NCBI RefSeq assembly: GCF_016906535.1
Contig: NC_057385.1
Location: 3,038,001 to 3,102,000 of the forward strand
DNA length: 64,000 nucleotides
Source: Rhizoctonia solani
Taxonomy: Eukaryota > Basidiomycota > Agaricomycetes > Cantharellales > Ceratobasidiaceae
Direction: 5' to 3'
Shown here in pieces: positions 37,859-48,874 of the stretch. Every line of letters begins with the position of its first letter. The stretch's first letter is position 1. The position numbers and the translations under genes were made by a program. Under the pieces are notes generated by a model. That model made no database searches and was not told the origin of the DNA. It saw only the letters and a program-made list of their open reading frames with translations.

Positions 37859-38147
37859 TCAGCACTTGCATTCACCGGGCTTGCATGCGCAACTGTACGC
37901 GAAACCTTAGCGCAACCGCTCTTCCTCAAAAGAAAATACAGGATGTACACACCTAGGACCGCAATTACACTGAGATTCCCCACAATCTTTGTTCTTGGGA
38001 CCTTCGGTGCACCCACAAGTGGGCCATTCGCAAACGCCAGAAGTGGTCTTGGTAGAAGAGCAGGAATTGTCGCCAGCCTAGAATCAAGGTAAATGCAAAT
38101 TTAACAAATGGACTTAAAAATTAAATTTTGGATTATTAGCAAACCAT
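37859..38147 (-). CDS. Metallothionein, small Cys-rich copper/zinc-binding protein
   Basis: Three exons read on the minus strand: the ATG alone (38145-38147), 37953-38077 and 37859-37892, giving 162 nt and 53 residues. Both introns (38078-38144 and 37893-37952) are GT-AG. The protein starts MAGDNSCSSTKTTSGVCEWP, continues TCGCTEGPKNKDCGESQ and ends CNCGPSCACKPGECKC. It has 11 cysteines, mostly as C-x-C pairs, and no aromatic residue except one Trp. That is the hallmark of metallothioneins, which chelate Cu, Zn or Cd in the cytosol. Reading through without splicing hides it: the unspliced frame gives an unrelated hydrophobic peptide. A TATA box (tataaaa on this strand) at 38204-38210 lies about 57 nt before the ATG. 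Spliced phases and the terminal CKC make chance unlikely, but the start exon needs transcript support. Confidence 0.8.
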
Positions 38148-38203
38148 TTGGGTGATGTGGTTGTGGTGCAAGTGGAGTGTCGGTTCTTTAATTTTTGAGA
38201 TGG

Positions 38204-38238
38204 TTTTATACCCGCGTGTCCCCTTGATTTAGGCCCCT
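38204..38238 (-). promoter_or_regulatory. TATA box and AGGGG stress-element cores of metallothionein
   Basis: On the minus strand a TATAAAA box occupies 38204-38210. Just upstream are two AGGGG cores at 38220-38224 and 38234-38238, matching the yeast stress-response element. A CCAAT string lies further up (about 38271-38275 on the plus strand). The TATA position is well placed for the metallothionein start. The factor that might read AGGGG in this fungus is unknown. Confidence 0.5.
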
Positions 38239-39352
38239 CCTCTCCTCGTTCATCCACAAAATCTCGCGCAGCCAATCAGAGTTCCAGAGGAGAAATTCGA
38301 CGAATACGAAGTTGATATGATAGGAGATCTTATCAGCCGGTCAAGTAAGGCTTATATCAGAGGGTGTTGATATTCGGCTGCAGCTGAGTGGCTCACGTGG
38401 CCCACTGGACAATGTGGCCTGAAGACTCATAAGGAACGTGAAGCTGTCCAGACAACTAGAAGAGCCACTATGTACCCACCCTCTATTTTTGGTACTCCTG
38501 GTTGCCTCGAACTTATTATAGACCATTTATCCTCGCTACCGGTACTATTTATGTAGAAAAGTCAGGATACGAGATAGGTACTATCCTTTTAGCAAGTGGA
38601 GTGATCTGCCCCACACATGTCCACCCATTCCACGTATAAACTCCCGATTTGATCGGCTAAAATGGAAGTGCAATTTAACTTGTCAGAGTCTCATCTGTCC
38701 AAAGTCAACCCATTATTTTGCCTACGTGCGAATTATGCACATATCCAAACACACGTCCTTGCCTGCAAACTTCGGGTAGAACCCCAACGCTTGATACTCG
38801 AATTTTGCCACTCTGATCTCCTTCTGCCGATCTTTGGAGAGCTCTGCGTGGAAGGTTGGGTTATCCGCACTTTTGGGGACCGTAGTATTGATACTCGGTA
38901 TATAAGCGGCTGACGATGATATGTATGCGCATATTTCCTAGTTTGTTGTAATCTAATTCCAGATTCGTTAACCGAAATTTGCCACCTACTAAATATATTG
39001 ATCATCTATTTATTGACGCTACCATTGTGTAGTCTTAGGAGGTGGAACGAGTTCGGGAGTTAACGAAAGCCTGTCTAGACCTAACGGCATTGACAGGAAC
39101 TGTCGATAGAAACAGCCGAGATGTGTCGATCTTCAAGGTCAAGGACCACACATTGGGATGCGTCGAGATCTCTCCCGGCATGTTTATTAAGGTCTAATCC
39201 CGAATAAGGGTGAACGTGCAGGAAATAGCCATTATTGATTGACATCAAGTCGCACACGGAGATCATCACAAAATCATGAAAGCAAAAACACAAACAAAGT
39301 CTAAGAAGAAACAAAGAAACATTCCACCAGGAAACTCAGTGTTTACTTCAAA
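38239..39352. other. Intergenic region
   Basis: Upstream DNA of the metallothionein and 3' side of the cupredoxin gene. A frame at 38662-38913 (+, 83 codons) has no recognisable motif. No other feature is supported. Confidence 0.4.
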
Positions 39353-40013
39353 TTAAAGAGCAAAGACTGCAGCAGCCGCAACGAGAGCAAGCGAGGCAGG
39401 AGCAAATGCCGCACGTGAAGGGACAGCAGCATTGGTATTGTTGGGTGTGTTGCCAGTCGTACCGTTGCCGGTAGTGAGCGTGGCCTCAGCGCGGGCCTTG
39501 TATGCTGCAAAGGACTTGTCGCTGCTCTCGTTGGCGTTGATGGAGAAGACCATGCCGTTTGCGCAGTGCTTGCCCTGGAGACAGAACATCCAGATCGGAG
39601 AGGTCTCGGCGATTTGGATGGTCCAGACGGGGACTGGGTGGCACCGGCCGCAACAGCTTGGTACCCCGAGTTCAAGCCGAGTTCACCAGTCGTAGCATTC
39701 TTGAATTGAGTGCATGGATCGGCAAAGGTAGACTGAGTGACGGTGTGGTTCTTGTCACGGCTATTTAATTTAATTAGTAAGAGACCAAATTTAGCAATCC
39801 ATAGCCACTTACAATTCAAACTCGACAAAGTCACCGACAGCAGCCGTAATGTTCGCCGGAGTGTACGTGAGGGCGCCATTACCACCAACAATGACAGTGA
39901 TGTTGGCAGCCTATTAGTCATGTTAGTGACGGGCTCAATTGCAAGCGAGCTAAACTGACCGAGACAAGGGCAGGCACAAAGGCAGCAACAAAGGCAGCAA
40001 CGGAGAAACGCAT
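39353..40013 (-). CDS. Secreted cupredoxin-domain protein, probably GPI-anchored
   Basis: The start codon (40011-40013) gives the signal peptide MRFSVAAFVAAFVPALVSA. The mature part begins ANITVIVGGNGALTYTPANI, then AAVGDFVEFEF, DKNHTVTQSTFADPC and WMFCLQGKHCANGMVFSINA. This plastocyanin-like pattern (NHTVTQS His, a later Cys and HCxxGM) is found in many extracellular basidiomycete proteins. Family members may bind copper at the wall or surface. The tail TNAAVPSRAAFAPASLALVA ending AAVFAL resembles a GPI-anchor signal. Introns are near 39763-39812 and 39910-39959. Near 39633 the frame slips by one base (GATQ to VWTIQIAETS); an extra T or C would restore the expected FPVWTI. It is on the same strand as the metallothionein, about 1.2 kb away. 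Confidence 0.82.
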
Positions 40014-40906
40014 CTTGAATTAGACTTGAGAGTGATAAGCTTTCAAAGATATATGCTGAGACGAGGTCAACTCGGAGTGATAATTTAGTGCGACTAAAAA
40101 GCAAAGGCTATCGAGACTGTCGTGTGGTCGTGGTAGCACGAGAGCGGGTCGGTTGTGACGAACAACAGCGATTATATAGATTACGGCACGACAAGCGCCA
40201 AGGGAAACAAAAAGTCAGCGATCATGAATGCATTAATGAGGCTGAGACTGGAATTGGTATTGCGCAAAAGAGACTCACCCTGCTCGTATGGGGATGAAGG
40301 AGGAAGAGAGAATGAAGACTCCAAGGCCAAAGACAGTCATCTTATAAAGACGCGAAACAGGCGCACAGCAACTGCCGTCAAAGTCTCCAAGGCGACTAGC
40401 CTAGCCAGGAAAGCACACACGAGGACCAGTTAGTCACGTGAATAACCAATACCGCTGACTCAGGCTCCGTGGAACTCCCTGGCCGGATGCAAGTAAGCTG
40501 CCAGGGGCTGATCTCGGTCGGGGTCTGTGCGATTTGCAATCGGTGTTGCAGCGTTCTACGCTTTGTCTCCACCCCCCTCCCACCGCCGGTGTCGATTTCC
40601 ACCTCTCTGAATCCAGTCGAGTACACTTGTACACTGCCTGCGTCGTAGACAGCTGTCTGGTGAGTGCTGAGGCCATGTTGAATAACTAGCAATTTGCCAA
40701 CGTTTGTGTGTTTTGTCGGTTGCCAATGCTGATTTGCCCCTTGTTCTATATAATAGACCAGCAAAGGCCGGTTTTTGCACTGTTGAACATAGCCAAAACG
40801 TCGTATACACGTTACACTTAGTGCCTGGATTGGTCCCTGCGAACGCTCCCAGACGACATCTCATCTCCACCTGGTTTACTAGTCGTTTTTCAGTCCTATC
40901 TACACA
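40014..40906. other. Divergent promoter region
   Basis: Shared upstream DNA of the cupredoxin gene (-) and the G-gamma gene (+). A TATA-like ttatata lies near 40172-40178, and a tcacgtga E-box-type palindrome lies at 40434-40441. C/T-rich leader sequence precedes the G-gamma start. Short frames are not convincing. Confidence 0.45.
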
Positions 40907-41405
40907 ATGAACGCCCGCAACGCAAAGCAGTCTATGGCCGAGCTCAAGCTTAGGCGCGTCATCGAGCACAACCAGCGCTTAAAAGAGGATTTGGCTCGAC
41001 CACGACTGCGTGTGAGCGAGGCTGGTGCGAGGTGAGTTGGCATTTCGCCGAATATACACATATCCCCATCCATCTCGTCCAATCGTCACATTCATCTTGA
41101 GTGCAAGTTTCTCAAGCCCGTGAGACACTTGCCACCGTCTGTGGCGTTGGCTGTGCTCCGTAACGGTTGTCCGGCGCCTAGAGTCCTATCGTTGATCGCT
41201 ATGTCCAGATGCTGACATAGCCATCTACTTTTAGTCTAATTCGATACTGCAAGACGACCAAGGACCACCTGGTACGTCAGTTTGCTCATCTGCACAAATT
41301 TTATATTGACGCCTCGATCAGGTTCCTTCTGTATGGGGGCCAGTGGGAAAGGGAGAAGATCCATATGCACCACCTCAGCAGGGGTGTTCCTGTGTACTGA
41401 TGTAA
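40907..41405 (+). CDS. Heterotrimeric G-protein gamma subunit
   Basis: Pairs with the beta subunit in pheromone and nutrient signalling at the plasma membrane. Exons 40907-41031, 41235-41271 and 41322-41405 total 246 nt (81 residues) with consistent phases. The protein begins [20 protein letters not shown] with [19 protein letters not shown], the expected N-terminal coiled-coil helix for the beta contact. It continues [20 protein letters not shown] and ends GCSCVLM. The last four residues CVLM form a CaaX prenylation box, and the nearby Cys could be palmitoylated. The length is normal for a fungal gamma subunit. No defect is seen. Confidence 0.92.
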
Positions 41406-42149
41406 TCGACGCCTAGTTTCCGAGTGTACGAAGCGGACTGACCCCCCAAAATCCGCTCCAACACGGTCCTTGTACTGTTTCGTCCTACCATATATCTCGA
41501 CCCCGCGCCTTCGCTTTCGAGGGTTCCTATATTATCGTCCAACCTGGTGCCCCCTTTCATGTGCCAGAAGACCTTCATTTAGTTCCCTTGACCGTGTTTT
41601 GGTGTGATGCCCTGGGTTATTTCTTTATACCCTGGCATGTTCTTTTCTTCTCGTTATTTTCTGTTCTCACTTGCTTTATTCCTGTGTTCATTCCTCTATG
41701 GTTCTACGGTCCCCTTCTCTCTTCACTTGCCACGGTTGGCAATGGTTTTCCCAGTACTTTTTTTCTCTTAGTGCCAACTCGTCTGTTTCAATCTCACCCA
41801 TCCCTTCCCTGCACATATGAAAAGCACACTTCTGACTGGTCTGTTGTGTGGGCGTTGTTTTTTTCCATTTGCCTGCCCCTTTTCTCATCCTCACATCTGG
41901 GTGGCGTTTGAACTGACTGAGATTTGGCTGCTATCTGTAGTAAATATGCTGGTAGAATCATTACAATTTGTGTCTGATGGCAAGCAGCAAACATTTAAGG
42001 TTTTGTCTCAATCGTTAACATGAACCTCGGTCGAACCACACTGTACAGCTTCGGAAATCAGTTTCGACAAATGAGTGTGCTGGTGAGTCATGAGTAATCA
42101 TGGCACAGTCACGTGACTTGGTCGCGCTGCCCAAATAATGGCTTAGTAA
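41406..42149. other. Tandem intergenic region
   Basis: T-rich DNA between the G-gamma and Rad54 genes. The 116-codon frame at 41561-41911 is hydrophobic because of T-rich DNA and has no family signature. A TCACGTGA palindrome is present near 42111-42118. Confidence 0.4.
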
Positions 42150-45100
42150 ATGGAGCGATCGCGACTCCGCCACGACTTGCTCCATTCCTCCACATCGCTG
42201 CCATGTACATCGCCAAAGACGGTGTCTCTCTTCAGCAATCCTCAAGTACTGGTCAAACCATTCAAGAGTCCTGCGCCCGCAATGCCTGTTGCCCGCCCCC
42301 AACCGCAGCGAAAGCGAAAACGAGTGGTGTACAAGGAAGACGGAAGCGACTCGGAGTCGGATTCGGGTGGAAAAGGCAAGAAAAAGAAAAAGAAATCCGC
42401 CGACGACTCTTATCAAGATGAGGGGAACACCAGTGCCGTGAACATTAACAAATTGTTCCCGACGTTCGGTCCTCCCAAGCCCATCACCGGCCGATTCTCC
42501 CTCCCGAGCATCACTGACAAGTCTGGTAACGTTGTTCCTGCGGTCATGACCAATGTGGCGCTTGGTATCCGACCTGCGGTCAAGATTCCTCCAAGGCCAC
42601 TGCATGACCCCATGGCCGACCATGCGATCGTACTGTTTGATCCGACGATTGATACACGCGAGACGGACGAGGAGCGAAAGGAGCGGGAGAAGCTCGAGGC
42701 AGCTGCCAAAGCCAGAGAAGAAAAGGAAAAGGCAGCTATGGACGCCGGTGCTGCCAACTTGTACAATCCTCATAAGAGTCTAAAGGAGCTCCTCGGGGGC
42801 GGCAAAGAGGCGCAAGCCACTGTGGCGCCCAAGGTCCCAGTGGTCATCGATCCCAAGCTCGGGAAGATTCTTCGACCGCATCAAATCGAGGGTGTCAAGG
42901 TGTGTTTACTGTAAATCCGGTTGGCGTGTTGCTGATGGATCTGTCACTTAGTTTTTGTATCGATGTACCACTGGAATGACCGTAGACAACCAGTATGGGT
43001 GCATCATGGCAGACGAGATGGGTCTTGGCAAAACACTGCAATGTATCACTCTCATGTGGACCCTGCTCAAGCAGTCTCCCCGAGGCGCGGGCAAAGGTAC
43101 CATCGAAAAGTGCATCATTGCCTGCCCCGCTAGTTTGGTCAAGAATTGGGCAAACGAGTTGGGTAAGTTTTGTTCAAGCTTTAGTGGCGCTCTTTAATTT
43201 ATCAGGTTTTTAGTCAAATGGCTCGGAGACTCTGCGCCTAAAACATTTGCGATCGATGGAACGGGCACCAAGGCCGATCTCATTGCGAATGTACGGCGAT
43301 GGGTTCAGGCCAAGGGTAGGCATGTTACTTTACCCGGTTGGTACATCTTATACATTCCTGAGCGTGTAGCCCTTATCGATTTTTGCGCAGTCATGATTGT
43401 ATCCTATGAGACTTTGCGAACTCTCTGCGAGGAACTCGCTGGGTGTGAAATCGGACTAATGCTTTGTGATGAAGGTCACCGTTTGAAGAACTCGGGTCAG
43501 TATTGTTACCTAGTTACACGAGTTTATACTTATATCCTGGTAGAGAACTTGACGTTCAAGACCCTCAACGAATTGAATTGCAAGCGCGAGTAATTCTATC
43601 TGGAACTCCCATTCAAGTTGGTGTCACTCATACATGCAAGGAACATCACTCATTCTTTAACAGAATGATCTCTCCGAGTACTTTTCTCTGCTCAACTTTG
43701 CCAACAAGGACTACCTCGGTACCAAGAACGAGTTCCGAAAGAACTTTGAAAATGCGATTATTAGAGGTCGTGATGCGGACGCAACGGACAAGGAGAAGGA
43801 AGCCAGTATTGCGAAATTACGAGAGCTCAGCGGACGTGTTCAGCCGTTTATCATTCGCAGGACAAACGACCTTTTGTCCAAATATCGTGAGTAGCTATTG
43901 GGTTGTGTGAATTATGTGAACTAACGGTCTCACAGTCCCGGTGAAATACGAGCAAGTCGTTTTCTGTGCACTCTCACCGCTTCAGTTGGCTCTATATCGA
44001 CACTTTATTACTTCGCCCGAAGTCAAGAAATTGCTAAGGGGTGTAGGATCTCAGCCTCTCAAGGCTATTGGCCAACTAAAAAAGCTTTGCAACCATCCCG
44101 CACTCCTAGACCTTCCCAATGATATTGCTGGTAGCGAAGATATCTTACCTCCTGGCTATAATGCTGGGATGCTTAGCGCAGGTGGGCGAGGAGGTGGAAA
44201 CATGACCCCTGACTGCTCACTCGGTGGCAAGTTTGTTGTACTCGAGCGGTAAGTGGGACGTCCAACCCATTCTCTTTCAATCGCCTAACCATCTGCCGCA
44301 TCAAGATTCTTGGACCGAATCCGTCGCGAGACAAACGACAAAATTGTGCTCATCAGTAACTATACTCAAACTATGGACCTGTTCGAGAAACTTTGCCGAA
44401 GCAAAAGGTATGATTTTTCTTACTCATCGCTTAGTACACTGGACTGGGCTCAACGTGACCTATAGCTACGGGTGTATTCGGCTAGACGGCACTCTGAGTG
44501 TTGCCAAACGACAGAAACTCGTTGATAGATTCAACGATCCGGAAGGAAAGGAATTTGTGTTCTTGCTGAGTAGTAAGGCTGGTGGATGTGGTATCAACTT
44601 GATTGGTGCCAACCGACTTATTTTGTTCGACCCTGGTGAGTGTTTCGTATGATTATAAGCACGCAAGTGTCTCATGCGTGTTGCTAGATTGGAACCCGGC
44701 CTCTGACCAACAAGCCCTTGCTCGTGTATGGCGTGATGGGCAAAAGAAAGAATGTAAGCTTATTATCAGCTCATCGTGTAGCAATTTTTTGACTAGATGG
44801 CGAAAAGGTTTCGTGTACCGATTCGTCTCCACTGGTACTATCGAGGAGAAAATCTTCCAGCGCCAAGCTTCGAAACAGGCCTTGTCCTCTTGCGTTGTCG
44901 ACGAAAAGGAAGATACCGAACGACACTTTTCTGGTGACGAATTGCGCAAATTGTTTGAACTTCGGGAGAGCACACTTTGCGAGACGCACGAAACGTACAA
45001 GTGCAAACGCTGCAAGAATGGAAAGCAATTTATGAAAGCACCTGCGATGCTTTATGGTGACGGAAACACGTGCGCAATTTTTTTTCTTTACACCACTTTA

Positions 45101-45233
45101 ATTCGAAGCTCATGATCATCTTAGGTGGAATCACTATACTAACCCAGAGTTGAAAAATAACCACGACGATTTGTTGCGTGCTGAAGTGGGACTACCAGAA
45201 GTCACATTCACCTTTCAGTATATCAGTCATTGA
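42150..45233 (+). CDS. RAD54: Rad54 Swi2/Snf2 DNA repair translocase
   Basis: Double-stranded-DNA translocase that works with Rad51 in homologous recombination. The N-terminus has [20 protein letters not shown] and an acidic/basic tract, then [18 protein letters not shown]. Helicase motifs in order: I ([11 protein letters not shown]), Ia ([12 protein letters not shown]), II (DEGHRLKNS), III ([12 protein letters not shown]), IV ([18 protein letters not shown]), V ([19 protein letters not shown]) and VI ([19 protein letters not shown]). DEGH in place of DEAH is usual for Rad54. The C-terminal zinc-like segment has [14 protein letters not shown]. The end is [16 protein letters not shown] with stop 45231-45233. 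About ten introns are present. One lost C near 43586 (KRRVILSG) shifts the frame before motif III and is a likely consensus error. The ATG at 42150 is the first in frame, though a later one (MPV) is possible. Confidence 0.9.
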
Positions 45234-45536
45234 TTGGGGTCTAGTTATTACTCTTGCTGGGGTTCTTTTCTTTTCGTTATCAGATCTTCTTCGTTTCGTT
45301 CATGTTGTAAATTATGTTTAACAGAATTACAGTACATAGATAGTAGACGGGTTCAGGTAGTTCAATTTATAATGTTGAATACAGACGAGACCACGTGGAT
45401 TCATGATTAGTCTTCTGATTTAAAGGGAATAATACAACATGCAATTGGGACCGGTACTAAGAATACAGTTTGTTCAAGCAAGACATTGATGTCCTTATTA
45501 GTTATCATTAATTCAAGAGCTTTCTTCCAGTGGACA
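45234..45536. other. Convergent 3' region
   Basis: 3' ends of Rad54 (+) and the PAP2 gene (-) meet here. AT-rich, no gene. Confidence 0.4.
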
Positions 45537-46922
45537 TTAGACACGTGCGTCCGAATGTCCAGCTTCCGCCCTTCCTAGAGCCCCTCCTCCATAGTGGCCA
45601 TTACCATTGTTCATGCCCATCCCGCGAGCAGCGCCCTTTGCCCCGGATGAATTGGCAGCATCAAACGGTGCTCCATTCACACCTTCAGATGCATCCCAGC
45701 CCCAGCCACCTTCACGAGTAAATGGCAACATCTCAGTCGCAGTCCCCATTGAGTAATCAAACGACGGTCCCATGCTACCGTCCGAATCAGCATAGGGACG
45801 CCTCATGAATAGAGAAGTCGTGCGTGGAAGACGGATGTGGTTAAGCGGAAGTCCCAGACTGAAGCGAATGTCATTCGGAAGGCGACGATGGCGCAGGATG
45901 TGCCAATTATTCCTCCAGCAACAACGTCGTACCAGTTGTGGACTATGCGAAGCGTGTTAGTTTGGACTTTGGATTTGAAAAAAAGGGGGGGGGTGGTGCT
46001 TACATTCGTCAATAGTGAGCGCGCCAGCAATGAGCACCGCGCCGAGAACAGGCGCAAAGAACAGAACCATCTTCCAGTATGCGGGGCTATGGGCACTCAT
46101 AACCTTGAGTTGAGCATTAAGGTACAAGGCCAGGTAAATAAGCCCCGCAAAGCCGGCGGTTGAATGACCTGATGGCATCGACTCGAGCGAATCATTGATT
46201 TCTTTCTCGTCTCCGGTACACACACTACGATCGTACATGATCATCTCGAAGCCGTTGCCGTGTTGGGCACCAGAGGTAGGGACATTGGGCTTGCAACGGC
46301 GAGGAAATGAGGTCTTAGACCACCAATCAACCATTTGATAAATACTTGGAAGACGGCGGCTGTGACTGGATGCAATGATTTGGGGTGAGTGGCGCATATA
46401 GCCTGGTAGCCGGTACACTTACTGAGAGACATGAGAAGTCCCATAGTTGTGCATAGCAAGTCTTCAATGCTTCGACGACGTGCTTGGAATAAGCAGAAAA
46501 AGAAGAACGGGACGATAAAGGCGATGAGAGCTGCGAGCCAGATGGGAATGATCTCCTTTCGAAGAGGATACGCGAATTGAGGCTGCAGTTTGTAAAATTT
46601 AGGACCATGTTCGACAGGTCACGTAGCAGCACACACTTACGTAGACAATTTCACCGGAATCATGATAGACGGGGAACGACCTGCTTGGTGCTGGCTTTGC
46701 CCAGTAGACGCCAAGACCGATAGCTGAAAATAGGTGTCACTATTAAAATAGAATTGCGCGGGAAACGTTCTATTCTTACCTCCCATAGCAGCCAGTAATC
46801 AAATCAACACCATATAGCCTTAACCACCGACCAAACGAAAAGGCGCGACGGCCATAGCCATCTCCCGCGCCAGGATGGCCGGCCGGTTTCTCGCGAGCAG
46901 GAGCAGCGTTTCGTCGGAACAT
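45537..46922 (-). CDS. PAP2-family lipid phosphate phosphatase (Dpp1/Lpp1-like)
   Basis: Integral membrane enzyme that dephosphorylates phosphatidate, diacylglycerol pyrophosphate or related lipids. Start MFRRNAAPAREKPAGHPGAG, with RWLRLYGVDLI, then IGLGVYWAKPAPSRSFPV and PLRKEIIPIWLAALIAFIVP. The three catalytic motifs are present: KWLIGGLRP, SMPSGHSTAGFAG and a final HNWYDVVAGG preceded by GALTIDE. The tail after LNHIRLPRTTSLFMRRPYAD is disordered, Gly/Asn-rich, ending AGHSDARV. At least five introns are seen. Two one-base slips appear: near 46792, where exon 1 joins the IGLGV exon (a lost G), and near 45842 (DFR to NHIRLP, a lost T). The substrate is not shown by sequence alone. Confidence 0.85.
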
Positions 46923-47248
46923 TGGAGTGAGCTGGGCGATGATGAGGCTAATGCCTGGCTCCTTGCTTTTTATTTCGCCCAGAGACTAGACAAACATGAG
47001 CTATATGCTGACGTCGTATATCGTAAAAATAGATTCGCGCTGGGTACATACGTCATAGGTTCCCCTGGCGCTTAACGTTATTTCGCAACTTCTTTGCCGT
47101 GAAGGTCGTCAACGAAGGAAAACGTATGAGGTCATGCGTGTATATGCAGAAGCTACATAACATTTTATTACTCTAGTGAACACAAAAGATGTAAACAATT
47201 CTCAGACGTGCAATGAAAAAATCCGCCTAAATCCCTCGGTCAGCATAT
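46923..47248. other. Intergenic region
   Basis: Upstream of the PAP2 gene and 3' of the spherulin-4 gene. A short frame at 46875-47075 (+) overlaps the antisense of PAP2 exon 1. No gene is supported. Confidence 0.4.
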
Positions 47249-48192
47249 TCAAGACGCTGCAGTTTGCACAGCGTCGACAAAGCTCGTCCAATACGAAGGA
47301 AAGCTATCATAGGGGTTCTGACCATCTGCTTGGGTGTCGTTGGTTATGTACAAAGCGCCGATCTTGTCGGTCTTGATTATTTTGTTGATCGTACTCGTGG
47401 GAACAGTGGACGGGCTATCGGTTAGGATGATGGCCTGCTTCGAAGCGGGAGTCGATGGACCAATGGTATAAGTGTCTGAACTAGTGAGTGAAAAAATCGT
47501 GGGTCATGTAGGATGAATGGCGGAGATGGTAATGACCAACCTGAACTCCGTGAAATACTTTTCTGCGCTTAAAATCTGGTCTGCGAATTTGTAAAACTCT
47601 GTATCGTCGGGCTTTGTGCCGGGGTTGAGAGAAACCTAAGTAGCTCAGTCAGAGGGATTTACAACGGAATGATGGGGTGTGCATACAAAGGCATTTGGAA
47701 TTTTCGATTTTGCATAGCTAGTGTAATCTGAGTAAATGGTTCGAGCGCTGGTCTGGGCCAGGACTTCGTCAAAAAAGATCCCGTCTAGCTTATAAGCCGA
47801 GCTCCACTGAGCATATGTGTCAACCTCTGCCTGGACTGTCGATTTTGCTATTCGGCCGTAGTCTGTGCGGATGTATCCGATGAGTTTGACGTTTGCGCTC
47901 GCTCTGAGCTTGGGGATGCAGGCTTGATAATTAGCATCAGGTTGAGTGTACAAACCACCCGGGCCGCTATTGGGGTTGACAATAAAGTAGAAAGGAAGGT
48001 TGGGATGCGTAGTAGCACTATTTGAGTAAGGAGATAAGTGCCATATTAATATGGTAAACCTAAAAAATGGGTCACTAAATGAACTACCACTCACGCCGAG
48101 ATAGCTTTTGTCCAGGTTGTGCAACCTTCAAAGGGATAGAAATAGAGAGGGAATATGATCCCAGAGGAAAGGGCAGCTCGAGCGAGGATCAT
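47249..48192 (-). CDS. Spherulation-specific family 4 protein
   Basis: Member of the spherulin-4 family, a TIM-barrel-like group found in slime moulds, fungi and bacteria; related proteins act on galactosaminoglycan-type polymers in some organisms, but function here is unknown. Start chosen at 48190-48192: MILARAALSSGIIFPLYFYP, then FEGCTTWTKAISA. Next are HPNLPFYFIVNPNSGPGG, ANVKLIGYIRTDYGRIAKST and YKLDGIFFDEVLAQ, which carry the conserved family blocks with GPGG and the FFDE acidic motif. It continues NPGTKPDDTEFYKFADQILS and KIGALYITNDTQADGQNPYD, ending VDAVQTAAS. Three or more short introns, all frame-consistent. A secretion signal is not obvious at the chosen start. Confidence 0.8.
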
Positions 48193-48874
48193 GTTCAGAA
48201 GGGGAAGGATGAGGATAGATTGAATGTGAGTAGTGATGCAAACTAATAAGAGAGTTTGGATGTTAGTGTTTAGATCGAACGGCGATTATATATCGAGGCG
48301 CATACATTGGTGTTTAATCCGCGGGCTGTTGTATCACGCCATCACCTCTGCCTTCCGGGTTCGAGTATGGTCGAGAGTTCCCCGATATACCCGCTCGGGA
48401 GGCCGGTTATCGCCAGCAGCAATTTGCAGGCGATGGATCGTGCGAAATTGATGTTTCGAGACTGAATGTGATCGCTAAGCTATTACTTCTCCTTCGGCTA
48501 TCTTTGGTGAGCAAATCATGTAGTTAGGTATGGTAAATTTATTGATGGGTAGTAGTGCTAGTTGGTCCCCCGAAGTCGCAAGGACCGAGCTCATTGAGAA
48601 GTATCACCGGCCTATTCCGTTGTTCACGCCTTCTCTTTTCAGGATGCGTGTTGCGACATTGTTCGCTATTATACACCGACGATGAGTCGTAAAATTTAAC
48701 TTGAAGCTTTGACCATTGTGATCAGGAGCGTGGACTTATAGTTAGCCAGTTGTTTGGATGAGCTGAGCAAACCGAATACTCCTTCTTCTTCAGATACGAA
48801 TATTACCGGTATCCAACCTTGATCGTTCTCGCTACTTACAATAACCTGTGCTTATGTTCCATAATTTCGCTTGG
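48193..48874. other. Intergenic region
   Basis: Upstream of the spherulin-4 gene and 3' of the coiled-coil gene. A TATA-like ttatata lies at 48284-48290 on the plus strand. No gene is supported. Confidence 0.4.

Noticed and set aside
38662..38913. 83-codon plus-strand frame beside the metallothionein
   Set aside because: No family resemblance or splice partners.
41561..41911. 116-codon hydrophobic plus-strand frame
   Set aside because: Hydrophobicity follows from T-rich DNA; no signal-peptide or helix pattern of a known family.
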